Source of the DNA: Actinomycetes bacterium
GTDB taxonomy: Bacteria > Actinomycetota > Actinomycetes > Actinomycetales > Actinomycetaceae
DNA length: 49,618 nt
Assembly: GCA_023389315.1 (NCBI GenBank)
Contig: JAEWEQ010000054.1
Coordinates: 1 to 49,618 of the forward strand
Direction: 5' to 3'
Each line of letters begins with the position of its first letter. The stretch's first letter is position 1. The notes below the pieces were generated by a model that saw only the letters and a list, made by a program, of their open reading frames with translations, did not search any database and was not told the origin of the DNA. A program made the position numbers and the translations under genes. This document shows, one piece after another, positions 24,704 through 32,693 of this stretch.

Positions 24704-25684
24704 CTAATTCGCTGAATTGAAAATTGCTTCGATGCGCGCCTTATCTGCCTGCGTGAGTTCTTCCAACACTGCAATCGCATCGAGGTTTTCCTCTAGCTGC
24801 GCCACCGACGAAGCTCCCACAATCACCGTCGACACATGCGGGTTGGAAGCTGTCCACGCTAAGGCCAACTGCGCCGGGCTTACTTGGAGATCGCGGGCCA
24901 CATCCACGAAGTGACGGATCTGGGCACGCACGTCCTCGTCGCTAGCCGCATCGCGGATGAATTCATACCCGGCGAGGGCAGCACGGGAGTTTTCCGGAAT
25001 CCCGTCGGCATATTTGCCAGTCAGGATCCCTGAAGCTAGTGGGCTCCAAGTAGTCAGTCCTAGCCCAATGTCGTCGTAGAGACGAGCGAATTCGCGTTCC
25101 ACTTTGTCTCGCCGCAGGAGGTTGTATTCGGGCTGTTCCATCACCGGCTTGCGCAGATGGTGACGCTCGGCAATCTCCCACGCGGCGCGGATCTCATCTG
25201 CGCTCCACTCGGATGTACCCCAGTACAGGGCCTTGCCTTGCGAGATCATGTCGCTCATGGCCCATACGGTTTCTTCGATGGGAGTATGGGGATCGGGACG
25301 GTGGCAGAATACTAGATCCACGAAGTCCATGCCCAGACGCTCAAGGCTGCCGTCGATGGCTTGCATGAGGTATTTGCGGTTCAAGGTGTTCTTCATGTTC
25401 ACCATCTCCCCATTAATCCCCCAGAAGAGTTTGGTGGAGATGACGAATTCGTGGCGTTTCCACCCGAGCTCGGCAATTGCTTGCCCCATGATGCGTTCTG
25501 ATTCGCCGTTGGCGTAAACCTCGGCGTTATCGAAGAAGTTCACGCCTCGTTCTTTGGCTAGTGCAAGTTGTTCCTTGGCTAGGCCGGTATCAACTTGGTT
25601 ACCGAAGGTGACCCAAGAGCCGAAGCTGAACTGTGAGACTTGTAAGCCGCTAGTGCCCAGACGGTTGTAAATCATTTGTGCCAT
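24704..25684 (-). CDS. Aldo/keto reductase, potassium-channel beta-subunit type
   Basis: An NADPH-dependent oxidoreductase of 326 residues. It opens with YNRLGTSGLQVSQFSFGSW and carries the AKR tetrad: Asp in NFFDNAEVYANGES, Tyr in the same block, Lys in VISTKLFWG, and His in DLVFCHRPDP. The NADPH-binding end has STVIVGASSVAQLEENL. The sequence pattern (LFWG, AEVYANGESE, MSDMISQGKALYWGTSEW) is that of the AKR6/Kv-beta and YghZ-like group. These reduce aldehydes such as methylglyoxal; the physiological substrate here is unknown. It is monocistronic, facing away from the tetR gene. Confidence 0.93.
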   Translation of the reverse strand: MAQMIYNRLGTSGLQVSQFSFGSWVTFGNQVDTGLAKEQLALAKERGVNFFDNAEVYANGESERIMGQAIAELGWKRHEFVISTKLFWGINGEMVNMKNTLNRKYLMQAIDGSLERLGMDFVDLVFCHRPDPHTPIEETVWAMSDMISQGKALYWGTSEWSADEIRAAWEIAERHHLRKPVMEQPEYNLLRRDKVEREFARLYDDIGLGLTTWSPLASGILTGKYADGIPENSRAALAGYEFIRDAASDEDVRAQIRHFVDVARDLQVSPAQLALAWTASNPHVSTVIVGASSVAQLEENLDAIAVLEELTQADKARIEAIFNSAN

Positions 25685-25783
25685 AGTTTCATGCTAGCGC
25701 TTGCCGCAGACCTTGGCTCATCCGGGGCGCAGATTTCGCGGCGCGGCGGGCGCGGCGGGCGCAAGTGGTAAATCCCACGCTTT

Positions 25784-25816
25784 TTGCACATGGTGCAATA
25801 AGTGCACTGAGTGCAA
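25784..25816. promoter_or_regulatory. Twin operators upstream of tetR
   Basis: Two similar inverted repeats with 3-base centres: TTGCAC-ATG-GTGCAA (25784-25798, perfect) and GTGCAC-TGA-GTGCAA (25802-25816, near perfect), centre to centre 18 bp. They lie just ahead of the TetR start, consistent with autorepression by two dimers. Confidence 0.7.
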
Positions 25817-25827
25817 AATATGTGTTG

Positions 25828-26427
25828 ATGACACAAAAGAACAACCGTAGCAAACGCACCCTGGCTGATCTCAGGCATGCCGCTAGAGTGCTCGCCACTA
25901 CTCGCCCCATCGACCAAATCAGCGCCGAAGATATCGCTGCTGCCGCCGGGGTTTCCCGGCGTACTTTCTTTAACTATTTTCCTACCACCAGTGAAGCGTT
26001 CCTGCTCAATATCGGTAACGATCCGGATCTGCTGGAACGTTTAGCACAGGGGGAACCCGACCACCTGGCTGACTGCTTGGCGGACGTCATAACAGCTCGC
26101 GCCCAAGTGCTAGCTCAACTGTGCGAAGAATACCCGGGGTATTTCGAAGCCATCGTGGCCGCGCCCCATATGCGCGAACTGCTGCTACATGAACGCTACC
26201 GGCTCGACGCTAACCTTCGTTACGCCCTCGCCCGTCGTTTCCACTGCGACGAGGACGACTCGCTCATTAACGTCTTGTCGCACCTTGCGTTCATTATCGA
26301 ACACGAAATATTACATAAGATTCCGGCGGCCGAAGCCGCCACTGCGCAGACCAATCGCAAGACCCGCAATCTCACGCACGCCCTCGCGCAAGCTCTTACC
26401 ACCAACACGATCAGGGAAACACTGTGA
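25828..26427 (+). CDS. TetR family transcriptional regulator
   Basis: A 199-residue repressor of the TetR type. I start it at the ATG 25828, which gives MTQKNNRSKRTLADLRHAA; an upstream in-frame ATG at 25765 would run through the operator sequences and is unlikely. The helix-turn-helix (ISAEDIAAAAGVSRRTFFNYF) occupies about residues 32-52, followed by the conserved F-x-x-K/S-E-x-F step (PTTSEAFL). The C-terminal ligand domain is variable as usual. The stop overlaps the next start (GTGA), so it is translationally coupled with the efflux gene it presumably controls. Confidence 0.93.
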   Translation: MTQKNNRSKRTLADLRHAARVLATTRPIDQISAEDIAAAAGVSRRTFFNYFPTTSEAFLLNIGNDPDLLERLAQGEPDHLADCLADVITARAQVLAQLCEEYPGYFEAIVAAPHMRELLLHERYRLDANLRYALARRFHCDEDDSLINVLSHLAFIIEHEILHKIPAAEAATAQTNRKTRNLTHALAQALTTNTIRETL

Positions 26428-28037
26428 CTACTGACGACCAACTCACCACCGAATCGACAACCTTCAAACCCGACCGCGACTTTTGGGTTATCTACGTGTG
26501 TTTGATGGTCGTAATGTTCCTGTCAGCCTTGGACCAAACCATCGTTGGTACCGCGTTACCTACGATTGTAGGTGACCTGGGCGGGGTAGAGCACATGGCT
26601 TGGACCATCACCGCCTACACCTTAGCGATTACCGTGTCGATGCCGATATACGGAAAACTCGGTGATTTGGTGGGACGCAAACCCACCTTCCTTGCCGCCA
26701 TCGCGATCTTCGTGGCCGGATCCGCGCTGTGCGGCATGGCCACCACCATGGTGCCATTCATTGCCTTCCGGTTCCTACAAGGACTAGGCGGCGGGGGCCT
26801 CATGATTACTTCGCAAGCCATCACCGCTGACATTTTGCCCGCCCGCCTGCGTTCCATCTACATGGCACCCATGGGAGCGATATTCGGCATCGCTTCGGTA
26901 TTGGGACCGTTTTTGGGTGGGTGGCTCACTGACTCCGTATCCTGGCACTGGGTGTTCTTCATCAACCTGCCCTTAGCGATCGCCGCTTGGGTTGGCGTGT
27001 GGGCACTAATGCGGCTACCCAAACCAGCAGGACGCCCGCGTATTGACTGGCTAGGACTGAGCCTGCTTGACGGCGGCGCCATCGCCATCGTTGTGTGGGC
27101 TTCTTGGGCCGGCCAACAGTTCCATTGGATTTCCTGGCAGTCCGCTGTCCTGTTGGGGACCGCCCTGGTGTGCTGGCTGCTGTTGTGGCCAGTTGAGCGA
27201 CGCGCGGTGGAACCTATCTTGCCGGTGTCGCTGCTCCTTAACCGCACGTTCGTCGTTTCCACTCTGGTGGGCATTTTAGCTATGGGAGCAATGTTCGGCT
27301 CGATTGGTTACGTGCCGACCTACTTGCAGGCCGCCTACCAAGTCTCAGCCACCCAGTCCGGCCTGCTTCTGATCCCCATGACGGCAGGCATGATCATTGG
27401 TTCCACTCTTTCTGGATACTACGTTTCCCGCACCGGACATTACCGCGGCTATCCCGTTGTGGGGTCCTGTGTCGCCGCTGCCGGCATGTGGGGAATGTCG
27501 AGTGTGGATGCCTCCACGCCGGTTTGGAATGTGTGCGCCTACACTTTCATTCTGGGGGGCGGCTTAGGCTTGTTCTTCCAACTACTGGTACTACTGGTGC
27601 AAAACGCTGTACCGGCCCGCATCGTGGGGACAGCTACCTCGGGCAATAACTTCTTCCGCGAGATCGGCGTCTGCCTCGGCTCAGCGGGAATCGGCACCAT
27701 GTTTACCACCCGCCTTGCTGACCGGGTGCAGGAAACTGTGAGCGGGTGGATGGCTTCAACTGAGGTGCAGGTGCAGGGAGCGCTAGTGGCCGCCAAAAAA
27801 GCGGGGCTCAGCGTTGATTCCCTAACTCCGGGGATGATCCGGCAATTTCCAGACCTAATTCGCGAAGGCATCGTGGATGCTTACGTGCACGCCCTCACCC
27901 CACTGTTCGCATGGATGGCTCCGGTGATGGTGATGGCTGGGGTAGTTTCCCTGGCTATGCCGAAACTGGATCTGGGTACTAAGACCGGCTTGGAACAGTT
28001 GGCTGAAGTCACCCCAAACGAAAGCCAAGCGCAATAG
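26424..28037 (+). CDS. Drug efflux MFS transporter, DHA2 (EmrB/QacA) type
   Basis: A 537-residue proton antiporter with 14 predicted helices. Helix 1 carries FLSALDQTIVGTALPTIVGD (motif D1 of the 14-helix DHA2 group), the loop after helix 2 has GKLGDLVGRKPTF, and the antiporter motif C equivalent is GPFLGGWL in helix 5. The start is a GTG overlapping the tetR stop. Together with the upstream repressor it forms a drug-inducible exporter unit; the exported compounds are unknown. The C-terminal tail is short and cytoplasmic. Confidence 0.93.
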   Translation: MTTDDQLTTESTTFKPDRDFWVIYVCLMVVMFLSALDQTIVGTALPTIVGDLGGVEHMAWTITAYTLAITVSMPIYGKLGDLVGRKPTFLAAIAIFVAGSALCGMATTMVPFIAFRFLQGLGGGGLMITSQAITADILPARLRSIYMAPMGAIFGIASVLGPFLGGWLTDSVSWHWVFFINLPLAIAAWVGVWALMRLPKPAGRPRIDWLGLSLLDGGAIAIVVWASWAGQQFHWISWQSAVLLGTALVCWLLLWPVERRAVEPILPVSLLLNRTFVVSTLVGILAMGAMFGSIGYVPTYLQAAYQVSATQSGLLLIPMTAGMIIGSTLSGYYVSRTGHYRGYPVVGSCVAAAGMWGMSSVDASTPVWNVCAYTFILGGGLGLFFQLLVLLVQNAVPARIVGTATSGNNFFREIGVCLGSAGIGTMFTTRLADRVQETVSGWMASTEVQVQGALVAAKKAGLSVDSLTPGMIRQFPDLIREGIVDAYVHALTPLFAWMAPVMVMAGVVSLAMPKLDLGTKTGLEQLAEVTPNESQAQ

Positions 28038-28087
28038 CGCTGCTTTCAAAACAGCCCTCCCCTGCACACCATCGTGCCTAGAAATAA

Positions 28088-28243
28088 TGCCATGACTGCC
28101 TGGCCACCGCTTTCGACTTCACCGAAGATGGGGCGCTTATCAAGGTCAGACAGACCAAAGATAAGCAGCCCGTGCCGGCAATACCCAGCTGGGAAATCTC
28201 AGCGCCGGAAGTTCCGGGGCTGGTAGGTCGGGGCGAGCCCTCG
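28088..28243 (+). other. Possible coding remnant between the efflux gene and lacI
   Basis: One plus-strand frame is open from 28088 (just after an in-frame TAA) and reads plausible protein sequence such as AFDFTEDGALIKVRQTKDK and VPAIPSWEISAPEVPG before running into the convergent LacI gene. There is no start codon or ribosome-binding site. It may be the tail of a lost gene; it could also be chance. I do not recognise it. Confidence 0.25.
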
Positions 28244-29266
28244 TTAATTGAGTCCCGAGGGCGGGGCGGTGGACGCCTCAACCCGCAGGCTCAAGCACTC
28301 ACACATATGGATACCGGTGCGCGCCTGGCCGCTAATGGCGTCGAAGAGGAGTTCTACTGCGGCTTTGGCTTTGGCGTGTAGATCTTGTTCTATCACGGTC
28401 AGTCGCGGGTTGTTGAGTGTACTTAGAAATAGGCCGTCGAATCCGGTCACAGATATGTCTTCCGGTACGCGCAACTGTTTTTCCGTCAGGCGCGTGCAAA
28501 CGCTTGCTGCCAAAATATCAGCGCAGGTGACTACCGCTGTGGGAGTGGCAGGGAGTGCCAGAATCTGATCGGCGGCGCGCACGCCTCCTACCACGTCTGT
28601 AGTGGTAGAGATGATTGCAGCGTTTTCGCTCTCAATGCCAGCGTCTTGCAAGGCAGCTTTGAACCCACGCAAGCGCTCTGCCACCACACTGATATGGGGA
28701 ATTATTTCTCCCACGAAAGCCAGCCGACGATGCCCCAGCGATATCAAATACTCGGTAATCTCTTGCGTGGCGTTAGCGTCAGGTACCCGCACCGTCAGCA
28801 GGTCGGAGCTGGTGCCGTAGTTATCCATGAACACCATCGGTATGCCAGTAACCATCTGCAGACGCTCAATCTCATAACCGAGGGTATTAATGAAGATAGC
28901 TCCATCAACTTTCCATGAACGCATGGTAGCGGCAGTAGATTCTATGTCTCGAGCTTGTACCAGTTGGACATAACGCCCACACCGTTCCACTTCTTGAAGT
29001 AGGTGTCCAACGAATTGAGCTTCGTAGGGCGAGCTTTGGAAGGGCGGATCGTCAGCTCGGGTTTGGATAACGATGGCTATTAGATCTGAGGACTTCGATG
29101 ACAGTGAGCGGGCAGTGGCATTGGGAACGTACCCTAGTTCCTCAATGGCAGCTTGGACGCGCTCAGCCGTGGTCTGTGAGACTTTTCCGTGGCGGTTATT
29201 GAGTACGTTCGACACCGTCATGGTGGATACATTGGCGGCTCTAGCCACGTCGCGCAGGGTTGCCAT
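28244..29266 (-). CDS. LacI family transcriptional regulator
   Basis: A 340-residue sugar-responsive repressor. The LacI headpiece is textbook: MATLRDVARAANVSTMTVSNVLNN (residues 1-24), then the hinge YVPNATARSLSS. The effector domain follows the periplasmic-binding-protein fold, with ISLGHRRLAFVGE near residue 165, the ICADILAAS-like VVTCADILA block near 240 and PEDISVTGFDG near 275. It is divergent from the ABC/GH31 operon, with two matching palindromes in the shared intergenic region, so it very probably regulates both that operon and itself. Confidence 0.95.
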   Translation of the reverse strand: MATLRDVARAANVSTMTVSNVLNNRHGKVSQTTAERVQAAIEELGYVPNATARSLSSKSSDLIAIVIQTRADDPPFQSSPYEAQFVGHLLQEVERCGRYVQLVQARDIESTAATMRSWKVDGAIFINTLGYEIERLQMVTGIPMVFMDNYGTSSDLLTVRVPDANATQEITEYLISLGHRRLAFVGEIIPHISVVAERLRGFKAALQDAGIESENAAIISTTTDVVGGVRAADQILALPATPTAVVTCADILAASVCTRLTEKQLRVPEDISVTGFDGLFLSTLNNPRLTVIEQDLHAKAKAAVELLFDAISGQARTGIHMCECLSLRVEASTAPPSGLN

Positions 29267-29306
29267 GGGAACTCCTCTACCGAGTTAAGTCATTTCAGTA
29301 TAGCCG

Positions 29307-29335
29307 TTGACGCCACCTAGGTTTAGCGGTAAACT
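29307..29335 (+). promoter_or_regulatory. Promoter of the second sugar ABC operon
   Basis: TTGACG (29307-29312), a 17-base spacer and TAAACT (29330-29335). The first LacI palindrome overlaps the -10, so repressor binding would exclude polymerase. Confidence 0.6.
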
Positions 29336-29360
29336 TCAGTTACGAGGTTTACCGCTAAAC
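29321..29360. promoter_or_regulatory. Paired LacI operators
   Basis: GTTTAGCGGTAAAC at 29321-29334 and its exact reverse complement at 29347-29360, centres 26 bp apart. Each is a near-palindrome with a central CG, as LacI-family sites have. The pair lies between lacI and the binding-protein gene. Confidence 0.75.
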
Positions 29361-29401
29361 CTCTGGCGGATAGATCCCACACTCAAAGGAGAGATAGTCC
29401 C

Positions 29402-30778
29402 ATGCGACTCAGCAAATTCATGGCAGTTGCAGCGGCTGCCGTATTATCCGTTTCCCTAACTGGCTGCTCCGGTGGTTCCAGCAGCTCCGCAGTTGAGGAC
29501 ACGAATGCCGACAAAGGACTACCCGTGGTTGGCAGCACCCTAAAGTACGACCCCAACAAACTAGTAAATGATGGCAAGCCCATCACTTTGGAATGGTGGA
29601 TGTGGGGCGGCGAAGACCAGTTCAAAGGCTTCGTGGACGCATACCGAAAGATTCATCCAAATGTTGATATCAAAATCGTCACCCACCCGTGGGATGACTA
29701 CTGGACCAAACTGCCGCTAGCCCTCAAAGAAGGAGCTAACCCGGTCCTATTCAACATCCACAACTCCTACCACGACAACATCATCAACTACCTCGAGCCA
29801 TACGACATTCCGGTAGAGGAACTGGAAGCCGACTACCAGGGAGCGGGCGCCCACGTCATTGACGGCAAGATCTACTACACCGACTTCGGACTGATGTCAG
29901 GAGCCATTTTCTACAACAAAGACATGTGGGCAGAGGCCGGACTCACCGACGCCGACATTCCCCAAACTTGGGATCAATTCCGGGAAGTCGCGAAGAAACT
30001 CACGGTTCGAGACGGTGATAACTTCCAGCGCGCCGGTTTCAATTTCAACGACAGTTTCTCCGCTTTCATGCCGGGCCTGCACTATCAACGCGGGCAGAAC
30101 CTCATGCAGGCAGATATGAAGACGCCTGATATTAACAACCAAGCCATGCTGGAAGACGTTAAGATGTTCCGCGACTTCTATGACGTCGACAAAGTCGGCT
30201 CTAAGGACTTCGGCCCAGTGGCGAATGAGGCTTTCGGGCAAGGTATGGCCGCTATGGTCTATTCGTGGGGCCATTTCAATAACACCCTGCACACCGATTA
30301 CCCCGACATCAACTTCGGAGTATTCAGAACCCCCATTCACGACGCCAAGACCGAGCCGTACGCCTACGACCGCTACAACGGTGAGTCCACCCCCGGTATC
30401 AACGCCAAAGCCAGCGCTGCCGAAAAAGAAGTAGCACAGGACTTCCTCCGCTTCTTCCTCACCGATAAAGAGCACCTAAAGCAGATCTGCTTGGAATACT
30501 CCGTCTTCCCCATGTATAAGGAGCTGTCGGACGACACCGACATCAAAGCCCACCCCGTCCTCGCCGCCCTCGGTAGCATTGACCGCTACATTTGGCCCGG
30601 ACCTATGCCAGCCACCATCGAGAAGAATCTGTCAAAGATGTGGGAAGACATCCTCCACAACGGGGTCTCTGCCCAAGCGGGCCTGGAAGCAGCACAACAA
30701 GCAATCGCAACCGACCTTTCCCAGACCTCATTCGTGTCTGTGGAGAAACTCTATCCGCACTATAAAGCGTCGAAATGA
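29402..30778 (+). CDS. Sugar ABC transporter substrate-binding lipoprotein
   Basis: A 458-residue extracellular binding protein. The signal peptide ends in the lipobox SLTGC, lipidated Cys22, followed by a Gly/Ser linker. The mature protein opens the family 1 fold with ITLEWWMWGGEDQFKGF and HPNVDIKIV; GAIFYNKDMWAEAGL is the typical central motif of sugar-binding members. AGGAGA stands about 10 bases before the ATG. It is the first gene of the LacI-controlled operon (binding protein, two permeases, GH31). The aromatic residues (WWMWGG) suggest a carbohydrate ligand; identity is unknown. Confidence 0.94.
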   Translation: MRLSKFMAVAAAAVLSVSLTGCSGGSSSSAVEDTNADKGLPVVGSTLKYDPNKLVNDGKPITLEWWMWGGEDQFKGFVDAYRKIHPNVDIKIVTHPWDDYWTKLPLALKEGANPVLFNIHNSYHDNIINYLEPYDIPVEELEADYQGAGAHVIDGKIYYTDFGLMSGAIFYNKDMWAEAGLTDADIPQTWDQFREVAKKLTVRDGDNFQRAGFNFNDSFSAFMPGLHYQRGQNLMQADMKTPDINNQAMLEDVKMFRDFYDVDKVGSKDFGPVANEAFGQGMAAMVYSWGHFNNTLHTDYPDINFGVFRTPIHDAKTEPYAYDRYNGESTPGINAKASAAEKEVAQDFLRFFLTDKEHLKQICLEYSVFPMYKELSDDTDIKAHPVLAALGSIDRYIWPGPMPATIEKNLSKMWEDILHNGVSAQAGLEAAQQAIATDLSQTSFVSVEKLYPHYKASK

Positions 30779-30792
30779 GGTGAGGCGACAAC

Positions 30793-30861
30793 CGTAGTGA
30801 GGGCGCCTTCGGGATGCCATCTAGATGAAACAAACGGATCCTGATAGGCGCCCTCACTGCG
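30793..30861 (+). terminator. Intercistronic stem-loop after the binding-protein gene
   Basis: A 16-bp stem (30793-30808 with 30846-30861; one G-U pair, core AGTGAGGGCGCCT) with a 37-base loop between the binding-protein stop and the permease. Such elements cause partial termination or 3' protection so that the binding protein is made in excess of the permeases. Confidence 0.65.
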
Positions 30862-31844
30862 TTATTCGCGCAATCATGGCAGCATCAACCCCTCTGCGCA
30901 CAAGTGGCGAACAACGAGTGCGCATCACCCCGCCCGGAGAACGACGCCTGCGTAACGTGGTCGTTGCTTTCGTCGTCGTTTTCAACCTAGTCCTCTTAGT
31001 GATCCCAGTTGGCATGGCCTTCGTCGGTTCATTCCACCGGTGGAACCCGCTAAACGGTACTTTTGAGTTCCTCGGACTTAAGAACTACATAGATCTGTTC
31101 ACTTCCCCCACCTTCGTAACCACGGCGGTAAACACTGTCGTCTTCGGCGTAGTGGCAATCATCGCCCGGGTAGTTATCGGCCTGGCGTTAGCGGTGGCTA
31201 TCTACTCCAAGCTCATCAAATACAAGAGCCTGTTCCGAACCATCTTCTACATGCCAACCGTCACCCCCATGGTTGCGGTCGCTTATGTCTGGAAGATCAT
31301 GTACAACCCGCAAGTGGGCGCCTTGAACACTTTCATGGGGTTGGACATTAACTGGTTGTTCGACACGCGCTTCGCCATGCCCGCCATTTTGATGCTAACC
31401 ATCTGGAAAGACTTCGGTTACGCGGTGATCCTCTTCCTTGCGGGCCTGTATTCTCTGCCCGAGGACGCCCTCGAAGCAGCGGAAGTGGACGGCGCTACCG
31501 GCATGCAACGTTTCCGTTGGATCGTCTTACCACTCCTGAAACCAATGACTATCTTCGTGGTAATCACATCCTTGATTTCCTACCTCCAAACCTTCATTCA
31601 GGTGATGGTACTAACCAAGGGCGGCCCCGGACACTCCACCTACATCATTTCCTACCTGCTCTACGACGAGGCCTTCGTGAAATACAACTTCGGTTTCGCC
31701 TCGGCCATCGCTTTCGTCCTCCTCATCTTCACTGCCCTGTTGACAATGATCTCTTTCAAGCTCGGCAATATGGGGGAAACTTCCGTATTCGCCGGCCGCT
31801 CTCCCAAACGCGCGGTCGCTAAGACACGAGGCGAAGGAGCATAA
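30825..31844 (+). CDS. Carbohydrate ABC transporter permease (MalF/UgpA type)
   Basis: A 339-residue permease if the ATG at 30825 is used; the ATG at 30876 (322 residues, MAASTPLRTSGEQ) is equally plausible because the first 17 codons lie in the loop and arm of the intercistronic hairpin. Neither has a good Shine-Dalgarno. Six helices are predicted, the first near residues 42-65 of the longer form, then GLKNYIDLFTSP. The EAA loop reads DALEAAEVDGATGMQRF. It forms the channel with the following permease. Confidence 0.9.
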   Translation: MKQTDPDRRPHCVIRAIMAASTPLRTSGEQRVRITPPGERRLRNVVVAFVVVFNLVLLVIPVGMAFVGSFHRWNPLNGTFEFLGLKNYIDLFTSPTFVTTAVNTVVFGVVAIIARVVIGLALAVAIYSKLIKYKSLFRTIFYMPTVTPMVAVAYVWKIMYNPQVGALNTFMGLDINWLFDTRFAMPAILMLTIWKDFGYAVILFLAGLYSLPEDALEAAEVDGATGMQRFRWIVLPLLKPMTIFVVITSLISYLQTFIQVMVLTKGGPGHSTYIISYLLYDEAFVKYNFGFASAIAFVLLIFTALLTMISFKLGNMGETSVFAGRSPKRAVAKTRGEGA

Positions 31845-31846
31845 AA

Positions 31847-32668
31847 ATGCAACGTAAAGTCTCCGCGATTATCCTCAACGTCGGTCTACTCCTAATCGGT
31901 TTGACCACCGTATTCCCCTTCGTGTGGATGCTGTTTTCCGCCTTCAAACCGAATTCGGAAATCCGTTCCCTCGATCAGAACCTGCTTCCACACGCCTGGA
32001 CCTTAGCTAACTTCACTAACATTCAAGATAAGTTCAACTTTCTCCGACTCTTCGCTAACTCCTTGTTCCTGGCTCTGGCCATCACCGCTATCGTGATCTA
32101 CACTTCGTGTCTGATCGGATTCGTGATCGGCAAGTACCGTTTCAAAGGTCGCGTAGCGCTTTTCTCTTTCATCCTCTCCACCATGATGATTCCGTGGGCG
32201 GTGACCATCATTCCGCGTTACACCCTCTTCAACGCCGCCCACCTTTCGGACAGCTACGCTTCTATCATCATTCCCGCTGCCCTATCAGGATTTGGGATCT
32301 TCATGATGGTGCAAACCATGGACACCATCCCCAATGAAATGCTCGAAGCGGCGCGCGTGGACGGGGCGAGTGAGTTCTATATCTTCCACAAGATCATCTT
32401 GCCGATGTGCGGTAACTCCATATCCGCCCTCGCGATCTTCCAGTTTCTTTGGGCGTGGGAGGACTACCTGTGGCCGTACCTGATGATCGATACTCCCAAC
32501 AAACAAGTGCTGGCAGTAGGTTTGACCACTTTCAACGGGCGCTACGGAACGGACTATGGTGGACTGTTCGCAGCCACAACCATTTCTATCATCCCAGTAT
32601 TGGTCATATACCTTATCTTCCAGAAGCGATTCATTGCTGGCGCGGCCGCAGCATCAGTGAAAGGCTAA
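31847..32668 (+). CDS. Carbohydrate ABC transporter permease (MalG type)
   Basis: A 273-residue inner-membrane permease starting 2 bases after the previous stop. Helix 1 is at about residues 8-30 (LNVGLLLIGLTTVFPFVWM), then FSAFKPNSEI, the usual MalG-family opening. The EAA loop contains NEMLEAARVDGASEFYIF, and the C-terminus reads FQKRFIAGAAAASVKG. No ATP-binding subunit is encoded in this operon, so a shared ATPase from elsewhere is expected. Confidence 0.94.
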   Translation: MQRKVSAIILNVGLLLIGLTTVFPFVWMLFSAFKPNSEIRSLDQNLLPHAWTLANFTNIQDKFNFLRLFANSLFLALAITAIVIYTSCLIGFVIGKYRFKGRVALFSFILSTMMIPWAVTIIPRYTLFNAAHLSDSYASIIIPAALSGFGIFMMVQTMDTIPNEMLEAARVDGASEFYIFHKIILPMCGNSISALAIFQFLWAWEDYLWPYLMIDTPNKQVLAVGLTTFNGRYGTDYGGLFAATTISIIPVLVIYLIFQKRFIAGAAAASVKG

Positions 32669-32693
32669 CCCCAAATTGAGAGGAACCGCCCCC

